DNA of 64,000 nt from Levilactobacillus enshiensis. Lineage in GTDB: Bacteria > Bacillota > Bacilli > Lactobacillales > Lactobacillaceae. Below are positions 8,764-17,407 of this stretch, piece by piece. The number at the start of each line of letters is the position of its first letter. Positions within the stretch are counted from its first letter, which is position 1. A program made the position numbers and the translations under genes. The stretch spans positions 1-64,000 of the forward strand of contig NZ_SULH01000009.1 in NCBI RefSeq assembly GCF_007115095.1, read 5' to 3'. The notes under the pieces were generated by a model that saw nothing but the letters and a program-made list of their open reading frames with translations, did no database searches and had not been told where the DNA came from.

Positions 8764-10167
8764 CTAACGTTGACTCTCGGAATCGATAGCCGCTGCTGTC
8801 CGACGGTCCTTCAAATACTTGCCGGCACTCAAAGCGATTAGCCACAGCACTGAACCAATCAGGGCAATCAAAGTGTCCACTCGGAAGAGCAAGACGACAG
8901 CGACCATGATCAAGAACAGTAAGATGGCGTAGTCACTCAGTGGGAAGAACGGCATCCGGAAACCATGATCCGTGGCATTAGGCAATGCGGCTTGTTGCCG
9001 CTTGTATTTCAGGTGCGCAATCACAATCAGGCCCCAAATGAAGAGAAAACAAGTCGTGGCAACACTGGCAACAAACGCAAACACGTGGCCCGGAATGATA
9101 AAGTTCAAGAAAACTGATACGGCAATCACCAACGTTGAGAACCGCAGGGCCGAAACCGGTACTTGTGCACGGGATAGCTTACCCATGCGTTTCGCAAATC
9201 GACCTTCTCCACGGTAGGTCAGTGAGAAAAGCATCCGCCCCGTCGTAAAGAGCGAACTGTTGCAGGCGGACGCTGCGGCCGTCAAGACAACGAAATTGAT
9301 GACGGCTGCGGCAGATTGAATGCCGACATTCTTAAAGACTTGGACGAAAGGACTACTCGTTGGTGAAACAGCTTGCCAAGGGTAGATACACATTAAAGCA
9401 AGCAGGGATCCCAAGTAAAACAGAATGATTCGCATTGGAATTTCGTTGATTGCCTTAGGAATTACCTTGTCGGGATTAGCCGTTTCAGACGCTGTCATCC
9501 CCACCATTTCGATTCCAACAAAACTAAACAGAACCATTTGGAAGGACAGGAAGAACCCTTTGGCACCATTCGCGAAGAAGCCACCACTCGCCAAGTTAGT
9601 CACACTTGCATGCCCAGCAGGCGTTGGAAAGTGAACGACGACCATGTAAGCTCCGGCTAAAATCAAAGCGATAATAGCGACAATTTTAATAATGGCAAAC
9701 CAGAATTCTGTTTCGCCAAAGGCTTTGACTGTCACGGAGTTCAGCGTGAGTAAAATACCCAGGAGAGCCAACGCGGTAACCCACTGTGGCAATTGTGGGA
9801 ACCAAAACTGCATGTACTGACCGGCTGCCGTAACTTCTGCCATGGCAATCGTAATCCAGCAGACCCAATAGGTCCAACCGGCAACAAAGCTCATATTGTC
9901 GCCCAGGTAGCGTTGAATAAAATCAATGTAAGAGTGAACGTTTAAGTCGGACAGTAATAGTTCGCCCAGTGCCCGCATAAGCAGGAAACACATGATGCCC
10001 GTAATTAGGTAAGCTAGTAAAATAGATGGGCCTGCTAAATGAATTGACTGGCCAGCCCCCAAGAAGAGACCAGTCCCGATTGTGCCCCCAAGCGCAATCA
10101 GCTGGACGTGGCGACTCTTCAACCCACGGGATAATTCTTGATCGTTATTTGGTTGATTTTTTTTCAT
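8764..10167 (-). CDS. amino acid permease, APC superfamily AAT type
   Basis: A 467-residue, twelve-span transporter. The N-terminal family signature is SRHVQLIALGGTIGTGLFLG at about residues 16-35. The GLEM-like loop appears as SFVGIEMVGMTASE at about 225-238. The AAT family imports neutral or small amino acids with protons (for example CycA for D-Ala, D-Ser and Gly); specificity cannot be read. I place the start at ATG 10167, because AAAGGGGAG lies nine bases upstream; an earlier in-frame ATG at 10206 lacks a ribosome binding site. It is monocistronic, with its own terminator. Confidence 0.92.
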   Translation of the reverse strand: MKKNQPNNDQELSRGLKSRHVQLIALGGTIGTGLFLGAGQSIHLAGPSILLAYLITGIMCFLLMRALGELLLSDLNVHSYIDFIQRYLGDNMSFVAGWTYWVCWITIAMAEVTAAGQYMQFWFPQLPQWVTALALLGILLTLNSVTVKAFGETEFWFAIIKIVAIIALILAGAYMVVVHFPTPAGHASVTNLASGGFFANGAKGFFLSFQMVLFSFVGIEMVGMTASETANPDKVIPKAINEIPMRIILFYLGSLLALMCIYPWQAVSPTSSPFVQVFKNVGIQSAAAVINFVVLTAAASACNSSLFTTGRMLFSLTYRGEGRFAKRMGKLSRAQVPVSALRFSTLVIAVSVFLNFIIPGHVFAFVASVATTCFLFIWGLIVIAHLKYKRQQAALPNATDHGFRMPFFPLSDYAILLFLIMVAVVLLFRVDTLIALIGSVLWLIALSAGKYLKDRRTAAAIDSESQR

Positions 10168-10341
10168 CTTAATCTCCCCTTTGTTGAAATTCATTATACT
10201 CGTCATATCCCGGAATGCTAGTTCTGACGCTGGTTAGTTCGCCAAACTAAGCAGCGTGAACCAGCACGGCTGTCGTATTTCATTCACTTACCAAGAAATA
10301 AGATGAAATGTATTCAACTAAAGAATTTTCATAATCATCAC

Positions 10342-10380
10342 AAAAAAGCAGCCTCTCGCCACTCACGGCAGAGACTGCTT
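10342..10380 (-). terminator. terminator of ackA
   Basis: GCAGTCTCTGCC pairs with GGCGAGAGGCTGC and is followed by TTTTTT on the reverse strand, 14 bases after the ackA stop. Confidence 0.88.
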
Positions 10381-10394
10381 CATGAAACAAATTT

Positions 10395-11591
10395 TTACTT
10401 GCTTTGACGTAACCGTTCGATGTCTCGAACAATCATTAACTCTTCATCAGTCGGAATCAACAACGTCTTGATCTTTGAACCTGCGGCACTCAAATCACGT
10501 TCAACCCCACGAATATCATTCTTTTCAGGATCGACACCAATACCGAAGTAAGACAGCTTGTCAGCAACTTCTTGACGAATCATAATGTCGTTTTCACCCA
10601 CACCAGCAGTGAAGACAATCGCATCAGCACCACCCAGTTCAGCCAGGTAAGCCCCAACGTAACGGACGATGCGGTTGATGAACATGTCACGTGCTAATTT
10701 AGCCCGTGGGTTCTTTGCTTGGACCTTTTCCAAGTCACGCATATCAGCAGACACACCAGAAACCCCGATTAATCCGGACTTCTTGTTTAAGATGTTGATC
10801 ATATCGTTAGGCTTGTCGATGTTCAGTTTTTCCATCAGGTAAGCTACCAGCGAGGCATCAATATCTCCTGAACGGGTCGCCATTTCGATACCAGCCAGTG
10901 GCGTGAAGCCCATGGAAGTATCAAATGACTTGCCATCCTTGATAGCGGTGATCGAACCACCAGCACCCAGGTGCATCGTGATCAACTTCAAGTCTTTCAA
11001 TGGCTTGCCTAACATCGCAGCGGCCCGACCAGCGACATAACGGTGACTCGTCCCATGGGCACCATACTTACGGGCACCATACTTTTCGTAGTATTCGTAA
11101 GGGATCGCGTACATGTAGTTTTCTTGTGGCATAGACGTATGGAACGAGGTGTCAAAGACAGCCACACTCAATACGTTAGGCAGAATCTTCTTGAATGCTT
11201 CAATCCCCAATGCAGCAGCTGGGTTGTGTAATGGTGCGTATTCGGCTAAATCCTTGATTTTTTGGAGAACCTCATCGTCAATGATGGCGGAGTCCTTGAA
11301 TTCTTGACCCCCGGCAACGACCCGGTGTCCAATACCAGTGATTTCGTTGAAGTCAGTGATAATCTTCAACTCAGTCAATTGATTCAACATCAATTGAATA
11401 GCGGCACTGTGATCGTTAACGTCTTCGTGCGTTTCGTACTTTTGGCCGTTGTCATACTTGATTTCAACCAATGAGTTACCCAAACCGATTCGGTCAATGG
11501 CCCCTTCGGCGATAACCTCTTCTGCAGGCATTTGGAATAACTTGAACTTTAACGTAGAACTACCGGCGTTAATTGCTAATGATTTTCCCAT
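10395..11591 (-). CDS. ackA: acetate kinase
   Basis: A 398-residue enzyme that converts acetyl phosphate and ADP to acetate and ATP, a key ATP-yielding step in heterofermentative lactobacilli. Family motifs in order: NAGSSTLKF (6-14), GHRVVAGG, FDTSFH, GAHGTSHRYV, HLGAGGSI and GVGEND. The length is normal. The start is ATG 11591 with AAAGGAG upstream; an in-frame extension to 11645 has no ribosome binding site and is not family-like. It follows ytxK by 17 bases, as in many lactobacilli, and both may belong to the comG transcript or have their own promoter. Confidence 0.97.
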   Translation of the reverse strand: MGKSLAINAGSSTLKFKLFQMPAEEVIAEGAIDRIGLGNSLVEIKYDNGQKYETHEDVNDHSAAIQLMLNQLTELKIITDFNEITGIGHRVVAGGQEFKDSAIIDDEVLQKIKDLAEYAPLHNPAAALGIEAFKKILPNVLSVAVFDTSFHTSMPQENYMYAIPYEYYEKYGARKYGAHGTSHRYVAGRAAAMLGKPLKDLKLITMHLGAGGSITAIKDGKSFDTSMGFTPLAGIEMATRSGDIDASLVAYLMEKLNIDKPNDMINILNKKSGLIGVSGVSADMRDLEKVQAKNPRAKLARDMFINRIVRYVGAYLAELGGADAIVFTAGVGENDIMIRQEVADKLSYFGIGVDPEKNDIRGVERDLSAAGSKIKTLLIPTDEELMIVRDIERLRQSK

Positions 11592-11608
11592 GTGGTTTTT
11601 TTCTCCTT

Positions 11609-12628
11609 TTATGAACGGTCCGTCAGTAGGTTTTGTTCTTCCCACTGGACGATTTCCGCAACAAACTTTTGAAACGCTGATTGATTCTTAAATGAGGGGA
11701 ATTCTCCCAACATCACTTGCTCGACTTGCTTAGCCCCGGCCCCTGGCTTCTGTAAGATCAGAATAGCCTTTTGGGCATTGGCATTCATGAAAAGCTCACT
11801 CGGTAGGTTCAACAATCCTTGTAAATAGGCATTAGTGGGCAACCACTTCAATAATCCCTTCGACTCTTCCGTCTGAAAGAGTTGTGAAGGGACTAAGAAT
11901 ACCCCGATACCGCCGGGCGTCAGTTGGTTCACAGCTTGCTCCAACAACAGATGATGGACAAAAGAATGGCCATCGGCCGCGCGGGTTTGATAGTTAGCAG
12001 CATTCTCATCGATTGGGTAATACCCAATTGGCAAGTCCGCCACAATCAAATCACTTGCTGGCACCAATAACTGTTCCAAGGCATCCTGATGAATCAACTC
12101 AACGGGGAGCCGTTGCAGGTCACTTGATGTCTGTGCGATGGCCAACATGGTATCATCGTTATCCACCCCATACGCTTCAATTTTACCAGCAACGACCTCT
12201 TTTAGTTGTGATAACACTGCCGTTAGCAAATTCCCCGTTCCTACCGTTAGATCCAGTAAGGTCAGATGTGACTTGCCTTTTTCCAGCCGTGTTACCAAGT
12301 AGCCCATGATGTAGGCAATCGTGTCCGGCGTCAGCTGATGGTTCGCTTGAATCTCGTCGACCCGAATCGCTTTGAGCATCACTAATTGAACTGCTCGTCG
12401 CACCGTCTCGGCATCAAAACTTTGCCAATCGACTTGCGCATACAAATCGGTCAGTTGGGCCACGACCTTGTCGTCGGGACGACCGTCTTCCACCTGGACC
12501 TGACCATTGAGCAAGTTGTCTCCAGTCTCAATAAACGCATCTAGGTAAGATGTACTTAGCGCTGCTTGTAAGGTCGTTGTTGACTCATCTAAGACCTTAA
12601 ATAGCGCTTCAGTCTGTTCTTGTGACAG
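11609..12628 (-). CDS. ytxK: class I SAM-dependent methyltransferase, YtxK family, probable CTG start
   Basis: A protein of about 339 residues resembling N6-adenine DNA methylases. The SAM motif I is LDLTVGTGNLL, and motif IV reads VADLPIGYYP in place of NPPY. The target is unknown. The frame is open well beyond the first common start (TTG, 12514). Upstream residues such as SYLDAFIETGDNLL match the helical N-terminus I expect for this family. The best start is CTG at 12628, nine bases after a perfect AGGAGG (12643-12638). There is no in-frame ATG, GTG or TTG between. It is followed by ackA after 17 bases, a conserved pairing. Confidence 0.85.
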   Translation of the reverse strand: MSQEQTEALFKVLDESTTTLQAALSTSYLDAFIETGDNLLNGQVQVEDGRPDDKVVAQLTDLYAQVDWQSFDAETVRRAVQLVMLKAIRVDEIQANHQLTPDTIAYIMGYLVTRLEKGKSHLTLLDLTVGTGNLLTAVLSQLKEVVAGKIEAYGVDNDDTMLAIAQTSSDLQRLPVELIHQDALEQLLVPASDLIVADLPIGYYPIDENAANYQTRAADGHSFVHHLLLEQAVNQLTPGGIGVFLVPSQLFQTEESKGLLKWLPTNAYLQGLLNLPSELFMNANAQKAILILQKPGAGAKQVEQVMLGEFPSFKNQSAFQKFVAEIVQWEEQNLLTDRS

Positions 12629-12744
12629 CGCGCTTCGCCTCCTTGTGAAATTCCATGGTACTTGTATCCGCTATCTATACTACCGATTTTTAGGGACTTA
12701 TTCAAGCAACTTTATGGTTAATCCCGGGCCAATCCCATGCGTTA

Positions 12745-12960
12745 TCAACGACTAGACCAGTTGTGCCGTGTCCGAATTTCACTTTTGATCTGTTGCGTAG
12801 TGGCTCGATAGTCACGTGTCAATGCCGTTGTTGTTGCGCGTTGTCCCGCCTGGCCGACCAAAATTAAAGTCAATAAAAGGCTCACACTTGTCAGAAATAA
12901 AAGGGCCCATAAGGTCAAGAACCCTTGATGCCGCGTAAATCGACTAACGTTTCTCGCCAT
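12745..12960 (-). CDS. comGG: ComGG-like minor pseudopilin
   Basis: A 71-residue protein with one hydrophobic segment at about residues 14-36 after a short basic N-terminus, as in type IV pilin-like proteins. It lacks a clear GF(T/S)LxE prepilin cleavage site (HQGFLTLWALL is the nearest) and has little sequence identity to call on. The assignment rests on its place as the last gene of the comG operon, overlapping comGF by 46 bases. It would be a minor part of the DNA-uptake pseudopilus. Confidence 0.65.
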   Translation of the reverse strand: MARNVSRFTRHQGFLTLWALLFLTSVSLLLTLILVGQAGQRATTTALTRDYRATTQQIKSEIRTRHNWSSR

Positions 12961-13385
12961 GGTAAATTCTCCTGTTTGAGCCTGAGTTTAACCACACCAT
13001 GCCCCAAATTCTGCCAACGAATCGCCGTGACCTGCCTAAGCAGTGGATAGTAGCCCTGAATCTTTGCGGTCTCCTGTTCCGCATGGCTACCTTGAACCAT
13101 CGCGGCTAATTTTAAAACGCCCTTCCGGTCCAACAGCACCTTCATTTTCCGTGGCCGGCCACGCTTATCATGATCCTTAACGACTAACACATCCCCCGCT
13201 GTCCTGACTACCTGATATTTTCCCGGTTTCTCCAGAACTTGGACCATTTGCAGCCACGCCAAGGCATCTGACTGCACGCCACGGGTCAAGGCATGATCAG
13301 TTCCCGTTACCAGTAAAAACATTCCCGCCGTAATCATCAATGCAAACAGCGTTTCAATCAGTGTAAACCCCCGGCGACTAGTCAT
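12915..13385 (-). CDS. comGF: ComGF-like competence pseudopilin
   Basis: A 156-residue protein with a prepilin leader RRGFTLIETLFAL (residues 4-16) followed by a transmembrane helix. The Glu at position +5 of the mature protein is kept. The C-terminal part resembles the ComGF family. It is a structural component of the competence pseudopilus that pulls DNA across the cell wall. It overlaps comGE by four bases (ATGA type) and comGG by 46 bases, so translation is coupled. Confidence 0.8.
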   Translation of the reverse strand: MTSRRGFTLIETLFALMITAGMFLLVTGTDHALTRGVQSDALAWLQMVQVLEKPGKYQVVRTAGDVLVVKDHDKRGRPRKMKVLLDRKGVLKLAAMVQGSHAEQETAKIQGYYPLLRQVTAIRWQNLGHGVVKLRLKQENLPWRETLVDLRGIKGS

Positions 13386-13588
13386 TGTTGGGCCACCCAG
13401 TTGGCCAAGGCCTGATCATGTTGTCGACGGGCCACCAGCAGGGTCTGCGTTCGATATGCCGTCTGCCGTTGGTTTGTGATCAAGACCTGCTGCACCATGA
13501 TAATGGTCACCGCCACAATACTCAATGCAATAAGGGCATCAGGAAGCGTCCACCCCGCGTGATCGCCGAACTGGTTCATCCGTAACAT
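13382..13588 (-). CDS. comGE: ComGE-like competence pseudopilin
   Basis: A 68-residue protein. The N-terminus has AGWTLPDALIALSIVAV (residues 11-27), a prepilin-like segment with Asp in place of the usual Glu at +5. A short soluble tail follows. The ATG at 13588 lies behind GGAGGAG. The gene overlaps comGD by 50 bases and comGF by four. The call rests on size, helix and position in the operon more than on sequence identity. Confidence 0.7.
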   Translation of the reverse strand: MLRMNQFGDHAGWTLPDALIALSIVAVTIIMVQQVLITNQRQTAYRTQTLLVARRQHDQALANWVAQQ

Positions 13589-14003
13589 TAAAAATCACTC
13601 CTCCCATTTGAAACGTCTGATAGGTCCAGCGCTTGCTGACATGACTATACCATTCTAACGTTCGCCCCTGGGCAACACCCGTGGGATCAATGTCGCCATT
13701 GTGTCCATTCATCTGAATCAGTTCCAGAGACTGTGGAATCTCCAAACGCTTTAGTTGATGATGCTGGTGATATAAAGTAATGGTGTGTTTCCTGGCGTCA
13801 ATCGCGACATTGACCGTTGACTCGTGAGCCATCGCCCACTGACGACCAGCTGTCCACATTTGTTGCCAGACGGGCCAAAAGGAACGTTCACGAAGTAATT
13901 GATTTTGCTGAGAAGACTTAAACCCCACTAACACCGTTAATCCAGTCACCATACTCAAAACGAATAAGGTCTCATAGAGCGTAAATCCCCGCCTACTTTT
14001 CAT
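13539..14003 (-). CDS. comGD: ComGD-like competence pseudopilin
   Basis: A 154-residue type IV pilin-like protein. It has the leader and cleavage motif RRGFTLYETLFVL (residues 4-16), then a hydrophobic helix and a soluble domain. It is a predicted minor pseudopilin of the DNA-uptake machine. It overlaps comGC by 11 bases and comGE by 50 bases. Confidence 0.82.
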   Translation of the reverse strand: MKSRRGFTLYETLFVLSMVTGLTVLVGFKSSQQNQLLRERSFWPVWQQMWTAGRQWAMAHESTVNVAIDARKHTITLYHQHHQLKRLEIPQSLELIQMNGHNGDIDPTGVAQGRTLEWYSHVSKRWTYQTFQMGGVIFNVTDEPVRRSRGVDAS

Positions 14004-14316
14004 CTTTGACCCGTTTCACTTCATTTTTATCAATGATCAATCCTTCCGCTCTAGCACTCTTGACCTGATCAGCAGTTAAATATTTACCCATTAACTTGGC
14101 ATAGGTCACATCGGGAATCACGTGATTTTCCGCCACGTAATCGTCGATATATGCCGTGACTTGTCCTTGGACGACCGTCGTCATCGCCCCACGATGAATA
14201 CCCTGAGCCCGCTGTCGTTGTCCATTTAAGTTCGGTAAAATAATCAGAACTAATAATGAAATAATGAACAGAACAATCGTCATTTCGATCAACGTAAAAC
14301 CTTGTCGTTTGCGCAC
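13993..14316 (-). CDS. comGC: ComGC major competence pseudopilin
   Basis: A 107-residue prepilin with the classic N-terminal motif RQGFTLIEMTIVLFIISLLVL (cleavage after Gly-6, Glu at +5). A hydrophobic helix is followed by a soluble domain containing QGQVTAYIDDY. ComGC is the major subunit of the competence pseudopilus, processed by the ComC peptidase, which is not in this window. It overlaps comGB by one base. Confidence 0.92.
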   Translation of the reverse strand: MRKRQGFTLIEMTIVLFIISLLVLIILPNLNGQRQRAQGIHRGAMTTVVQGQVTAYIDDYVAENHVIPDVTYAKLMGKYLTADQVKSARAEGLIIDKNEVKRVKDEK

Positions 14317-15365
14317 TAAGTAACCCCCTGTAGATTTTGATACATTGGCAAAAGCAGGCTTAAATAAGCGCCCACAATCAGCAGGGCAACAATCCCCAGC
14401 AACAGGGGTTGGACAATGGCAAGCCCCTGTTCACTACGCTGAACCAATTCCCGATACTGCATGCGACTATATGCCGTCAACTCCCTACCCAGTTGTGGGG
14501 TCGTACTCCCCTTCTGGAGTAACACAATGACCTGTGGTGGAATGTAAGGCTGAGCTTGTAGCCAACCAATTGGAGAATCTCCTGCCGCCAAGCGCTGGGT
14601 CAACATTGTTGCCAATTGGTGTAGTAATGCCTGTTCAGGCAACTGGTCTAGCACCCGCAACATCTGCTTTACGCTAAGACCACTATGTACCATTTGACTT
14701 AAATTGAGGGTCAAATAGTACGCGTAATAAGCACGAAAGAGGTGTCCCACCACTGGCCAATGCAAGACCCACTTAGCTCGTAGCAAGCTAGACTGATGAT
14801 GCCACCAACGCCATCCCAATATGACGATTGCCCCCATTAAGAGGCCCCCGCCGCTAATAAGGTAGATTCGCCACCCATTAGCCACCCCGCTGCCATGGCC
14901 CAGCTCCTGCTGTAACTGCGGTAATATCACGATTCGCAACGTCACAAACACGAGCGCCATACTGGCTAGAAGTCCCACTGGATACACGAGCAACTGGTGA
15001 AGTCGCCGGCGTTGTGTGGCCATCAATTGTAAGAACGTGGCTGCTTGATCGAGGGCTGGCATCAACTCGCCATATTTGGTCATCAGTTTAAGTTGAAAAT
15101 AGACGTTTGCCTGAAGATACGGTGCCATTAACCCCACGAAATCCGCTCCTGCCGCCAAATGACGCTCCAAGTCGGTCACTTCATTAGGAAGTCCATCGGC
15201 AACGACACAAATAAAGTGCACTGCTTGTTTCAACGAAAAACCACTCTGTAGTTGATCTGCTAAGAGACGGCAAAACTGGGATTGCTGCGTCAGAGTCCAT
15301 CTACCCCGCCCGAAAAGTCTGCTGTGTTGCCGCCGTAATCGTTCCCACACGAGCTGCTTGGTCAA
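14316..15365 (-). CDS. comGB: ComGB, type II secretion F-like platform protein
   Basis: A protein of up to 349 residues with two GspF domains (about 20-130 and 215-335). Three membrane segments lie near 120-145, 165-185 and 320-340. It is the inner-membrane platform on which the ATPase ComGA assembles the pseudopilus. The start is uncertain: TTG 15365 and GTG 15350 both lie inside the end of comGA and have weak ribosome binding sites, so translation is probably coupled to comGA. Confidence 0.88.
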   Translation of the reverse strand: MTKQLVWERLRRQHSRLFGRGRWTLTQQSQFCRLLADQLQSGFSLKQAVHFICVVADGLPNEVTDLERHLAAGADFVGLMAPYLQANVYFQLKLMTKYGELMPALDQAATFLQLMATQRRRLHQLLVYPVGLLASMALVFVTLRIVILPQLQQELGHGSGVANGWRIYLISGGGLLMGAIVILGWRWWHHQSSLLRAKWVLHWPVVGHLFRAYYAYYLTLNLSQMVHSGLSVKQMLRVLDQLPEQALLHQLATMLTQRLAAGDSPIGWLQAQPYIPPQVIVLLQKGSTTPQLGRELTAYSRMQYRELVQRSEQGLAIVQPLLLGIVALLIVGAYLSLLLPMYQNLQGVT

Positions 15366-16269
15366 GAGCCTGTCGCCATCCTTCCGTTGTTTGACTGTCC
15401 GCGTCCCAAATTGTTTTTTCAGTTAAAATATCCAATAAGACTGCCGGCGGTTGTGCAATGCGCGGAATTAATCGCTGATAACACGCTGCCGTGAGGACCT
15501 GTTGGAGTTGCTCGAGCGAAACGCCCAACTCCAACAAGCGGGTAACCGTCCCAGCTGCGCTCTGTGCATGAACGGTCGTCAGAACTAAATGACCACTTAA
15601 CGCTGCACGAACGGCTGCTTGAGCAGTCACTTGGTCACGAATCTCACCAATGACAAAGACATCTGGACGGTGGCGTAAGCCGACCTTGATCAAATCAGCA
15701 TACGTCATCTCTGCCGCTGGATTGACCTGAAGTTGGATGAATCGGGGTTCCTTAATCTCAACCGGGTCCTCAATCGTCAAAACTAAAGCTGTCACACTCA
15801 AACGACTTGCCGTAGCATACATGGTCGTTGTCTTCCCTGCCCCGGTCGGTCCCGCAAATATCATGAGTCCTCGCTGCCTCGCTAATTTAGTCAGCATCGT
15901 TGTCTGGTGTGGGACTAAATAAGCCGCTTGTGTCGCTGCATACGGATAGATCACCCGAATGACCAGGGATTCTTGTCCGGCATAGTCTCCTACCGTGGAA
16001 AATCGGAGCTCTACTGGCACCCGCTCACGCGTCCACGTCAACGCCCCTACCTGCGGCCGCCGACGTTCGTTAACGGCCATATCCGCATGGAATTTAAAAT
16101 AAGCCATCGCTTGCAGCCCCATTGCGAGGGGGACCGTTTGCCAGATCGACACCAACTGTAAACGTCGAAAACGAACCTGATATCCCGCCTGATGGGGAAT
16201 AATATAAATGTCACTGACTTGCTGTTCGATTGCCTGTGCTAATAATTTTTCAACAAATGATTTGATCAC
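15301..16269 (-). CDS. comGA: ComGA, competence traffic ATPase
   Basis: A 322-residue secretion ATPase of the GspE/PilB type. Walker A is GPTGAGKTTT. The Asp box (TIEDPVE), Walker B (VFVIGEIRD) and His box (LTTVHAQS) follow in order. It powers pseudopilus assembly for DNA uptake. I choose GTG 16269, which has GGAGG eight bases upstream; an in-frame ATG at 16287 overlaps that site. It is the first gene of a seven-gene comG operon with all frames intact. Confidence 0.93.
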   Translation of the reverse strand: MIKSFVEKLLAQAIEQQVSDIYIIPHQAGYQVRFRRLQLVSIWQTVPLAMGLQAMAYFKFHADMAVNERRRPQVGALTWTRERVPVELRFSTVGDYAGQESLVIRVIYPYAATQAAYLVPHQTTMLTKLARQRGLMIFAGPTGAGKTTTMYATASRLSVTALVLTIEDPVEIKEPRFIQLQVNPAAEMTYADLIKVGLRHRPDVFVIGEIRDQVTAQAAVRAALSGHLVLTTVHAQSAAGTVTRLLELGVSLEQLQQVLTAACYQRLIPRIAQPPAVLLDILTEKTIWDADSQTTEGWRQALDQAARVGTITAATQQTFRAG

Positions 16270-16345
16270 CTTTCCTACCTCCCGCATTGCTTTAAGTTAA
16301 CTCCGTAAAAGAACGCCGGATATTTTATTTTTTCCAAAAAAGGGC

Positions 16346-16380
16346 AAAAAAAAAGAAGACCCCCGTAGGAATCTTCTTTC
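16346..16380 (-). terminator. terminator of yebC
   Basis: AAGAAGA pairs with TCTTCTT around a short loop, followed by a run of nine T on the reverse strand. It insulates yebC from the comG operon downstream. Confidence 0.8.
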
Positions 16381-16387
16381 AGAACTA

Positions 16388-17125
16388 CTATTCAACGTTT
16401 TCGGGTAAAACGGCAGCTTCATAAATATCGGAAACGTCATCGTTGTCTTCAAGTTCTTCAATCAGGCCTTGGTATTGAGAAGCCTTAGCTTCTGGTACTT
16501 CAGTCGTGTTTTGTGGGAACATCCGAACTTCAGCAGTATCTAACTTGTAACCCTTAGCTTGTAAGGCATCACGCGTACTGATCTCACTGGTTGCGTCCGT
16601 GTAGATTTTGAATTCGTCGTCCGTGGTTTCCATGTCGTCCGCCCCGGCGTCTAAAGCATCCATCAACATCGTATCTTCATCCGTATCTAAGCCATCACGT
16701 AAGATTACAATGTAACCCTTCCGATCAAACATATAGGAAACGGAACCTGCTGCACCTAATGCGCCACCATGATGCGTGAAGGCAGAACGAACAGCCGCAG
16801 CCGTCCGGTTCTTGTTATCCGTTAAGGCAGCAACCATGATCGCTGTCCCGGCTGGACCGTAGCCTTCGTAGGTAATTTCTTCGAACTTGGCGCCACCAAC
16901 ACCTGAGGCTTTATCTAAAGCCCGCTTGATGTTGTCTTTAGGCATGTTTGCTGCCCGCGCCTTGTCCATTTCCAAACGAAGTTGAGGGTTACCGTCGGGA
17001 TCAGGACCACCTGCTTTTGCAGCTTGGTACAAATCACGTGAGATTTTTTGGAAGATTTTTCCACGTTTTGCATCCTGAGCATTTTTCCGGCCCTGGATGT
17101 TATGCCATTTAGAATGTCCTGACAT
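16388..17125 (-). CDS. yebC: YebC/PmpR family DNA-binding regulator or translation factor
   Basis: A 245-residue protein with the invariant N-terminus [20 protein letters not shown] and the [15 protein letters not shown] and [14 protein letters not shown] segments of the family. Members have been described both as transcriptional regulators and as ribosome-associated factors that relieve stalling at proline-rich stretches; which applies here is not known. AGAGGAG precedes the ATG. It has its own terminator and lies upstream of the comG operon. Confidence 0.93.
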   Translation of the reverse strand: MSGHSKWHNIQGRKNAQDAKRGKIFQKISRDLYQAAKAGGPDPDGNPQLRLEMDKARAANMPKDNIKRALDKASGVGGAKFEEITYEGYGPAGTAIMVAALTDNKNRTAAAVRSAFTHHGGALGAAGSVSYMFDRKGYIVILRDGLDTDEDTMLMDALDAGADDMETTDDEFKIYTDATSEISTRDALQAKGYKLDTAEVRMFPQNTTEVPEAKASQYQGLIEELEDNDDVSDIYEAAVLPENVE

Positions 17126-17407
17126 CGTAACTCCTCTTTTCTAAAATTTTTTTAGATATCCGTATAAAACAGACACTATACATGTTAGCACTTACTTTCA
17201 ATTCATTCAATTAGCAAGCTTAAAAATTCTAATATTCAGCATTAAATGTATATTAATTCCGTCAATTACCGGATATCAAGGGATTTAGTCATTGTTTAAT
17301 CGAATATTTTATGTATAAAAGACGTATTTTCAAAATAATCCTTGTATAAATACACAATTGCCACTATAATCAAGGGCAACAACTTATATAGATAGAGGAG
17401 TCAGAAT
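17126..17407 (+). promoter_or_regulatory. divergent control region of yebC and the amino-acid ABC operon
   Basis: This 282-base AT-rich gap separates yebC from the ABC operon. It carries a sigma-A promoter, TTGTAT (17342-17347) with 17 bases to TATAAT (17365-17370), about 38 bases upstream of the ABC gene. The word TGTATA occurs at 17247, 17312 and 17343. The last lies in the imperfect dyad TGTAT-AAAT-ACACA that overlaps the -35 box and resembles an ArgR-type operator. The promoter is well supported; the operator is a guess. Confidence 0.6.
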
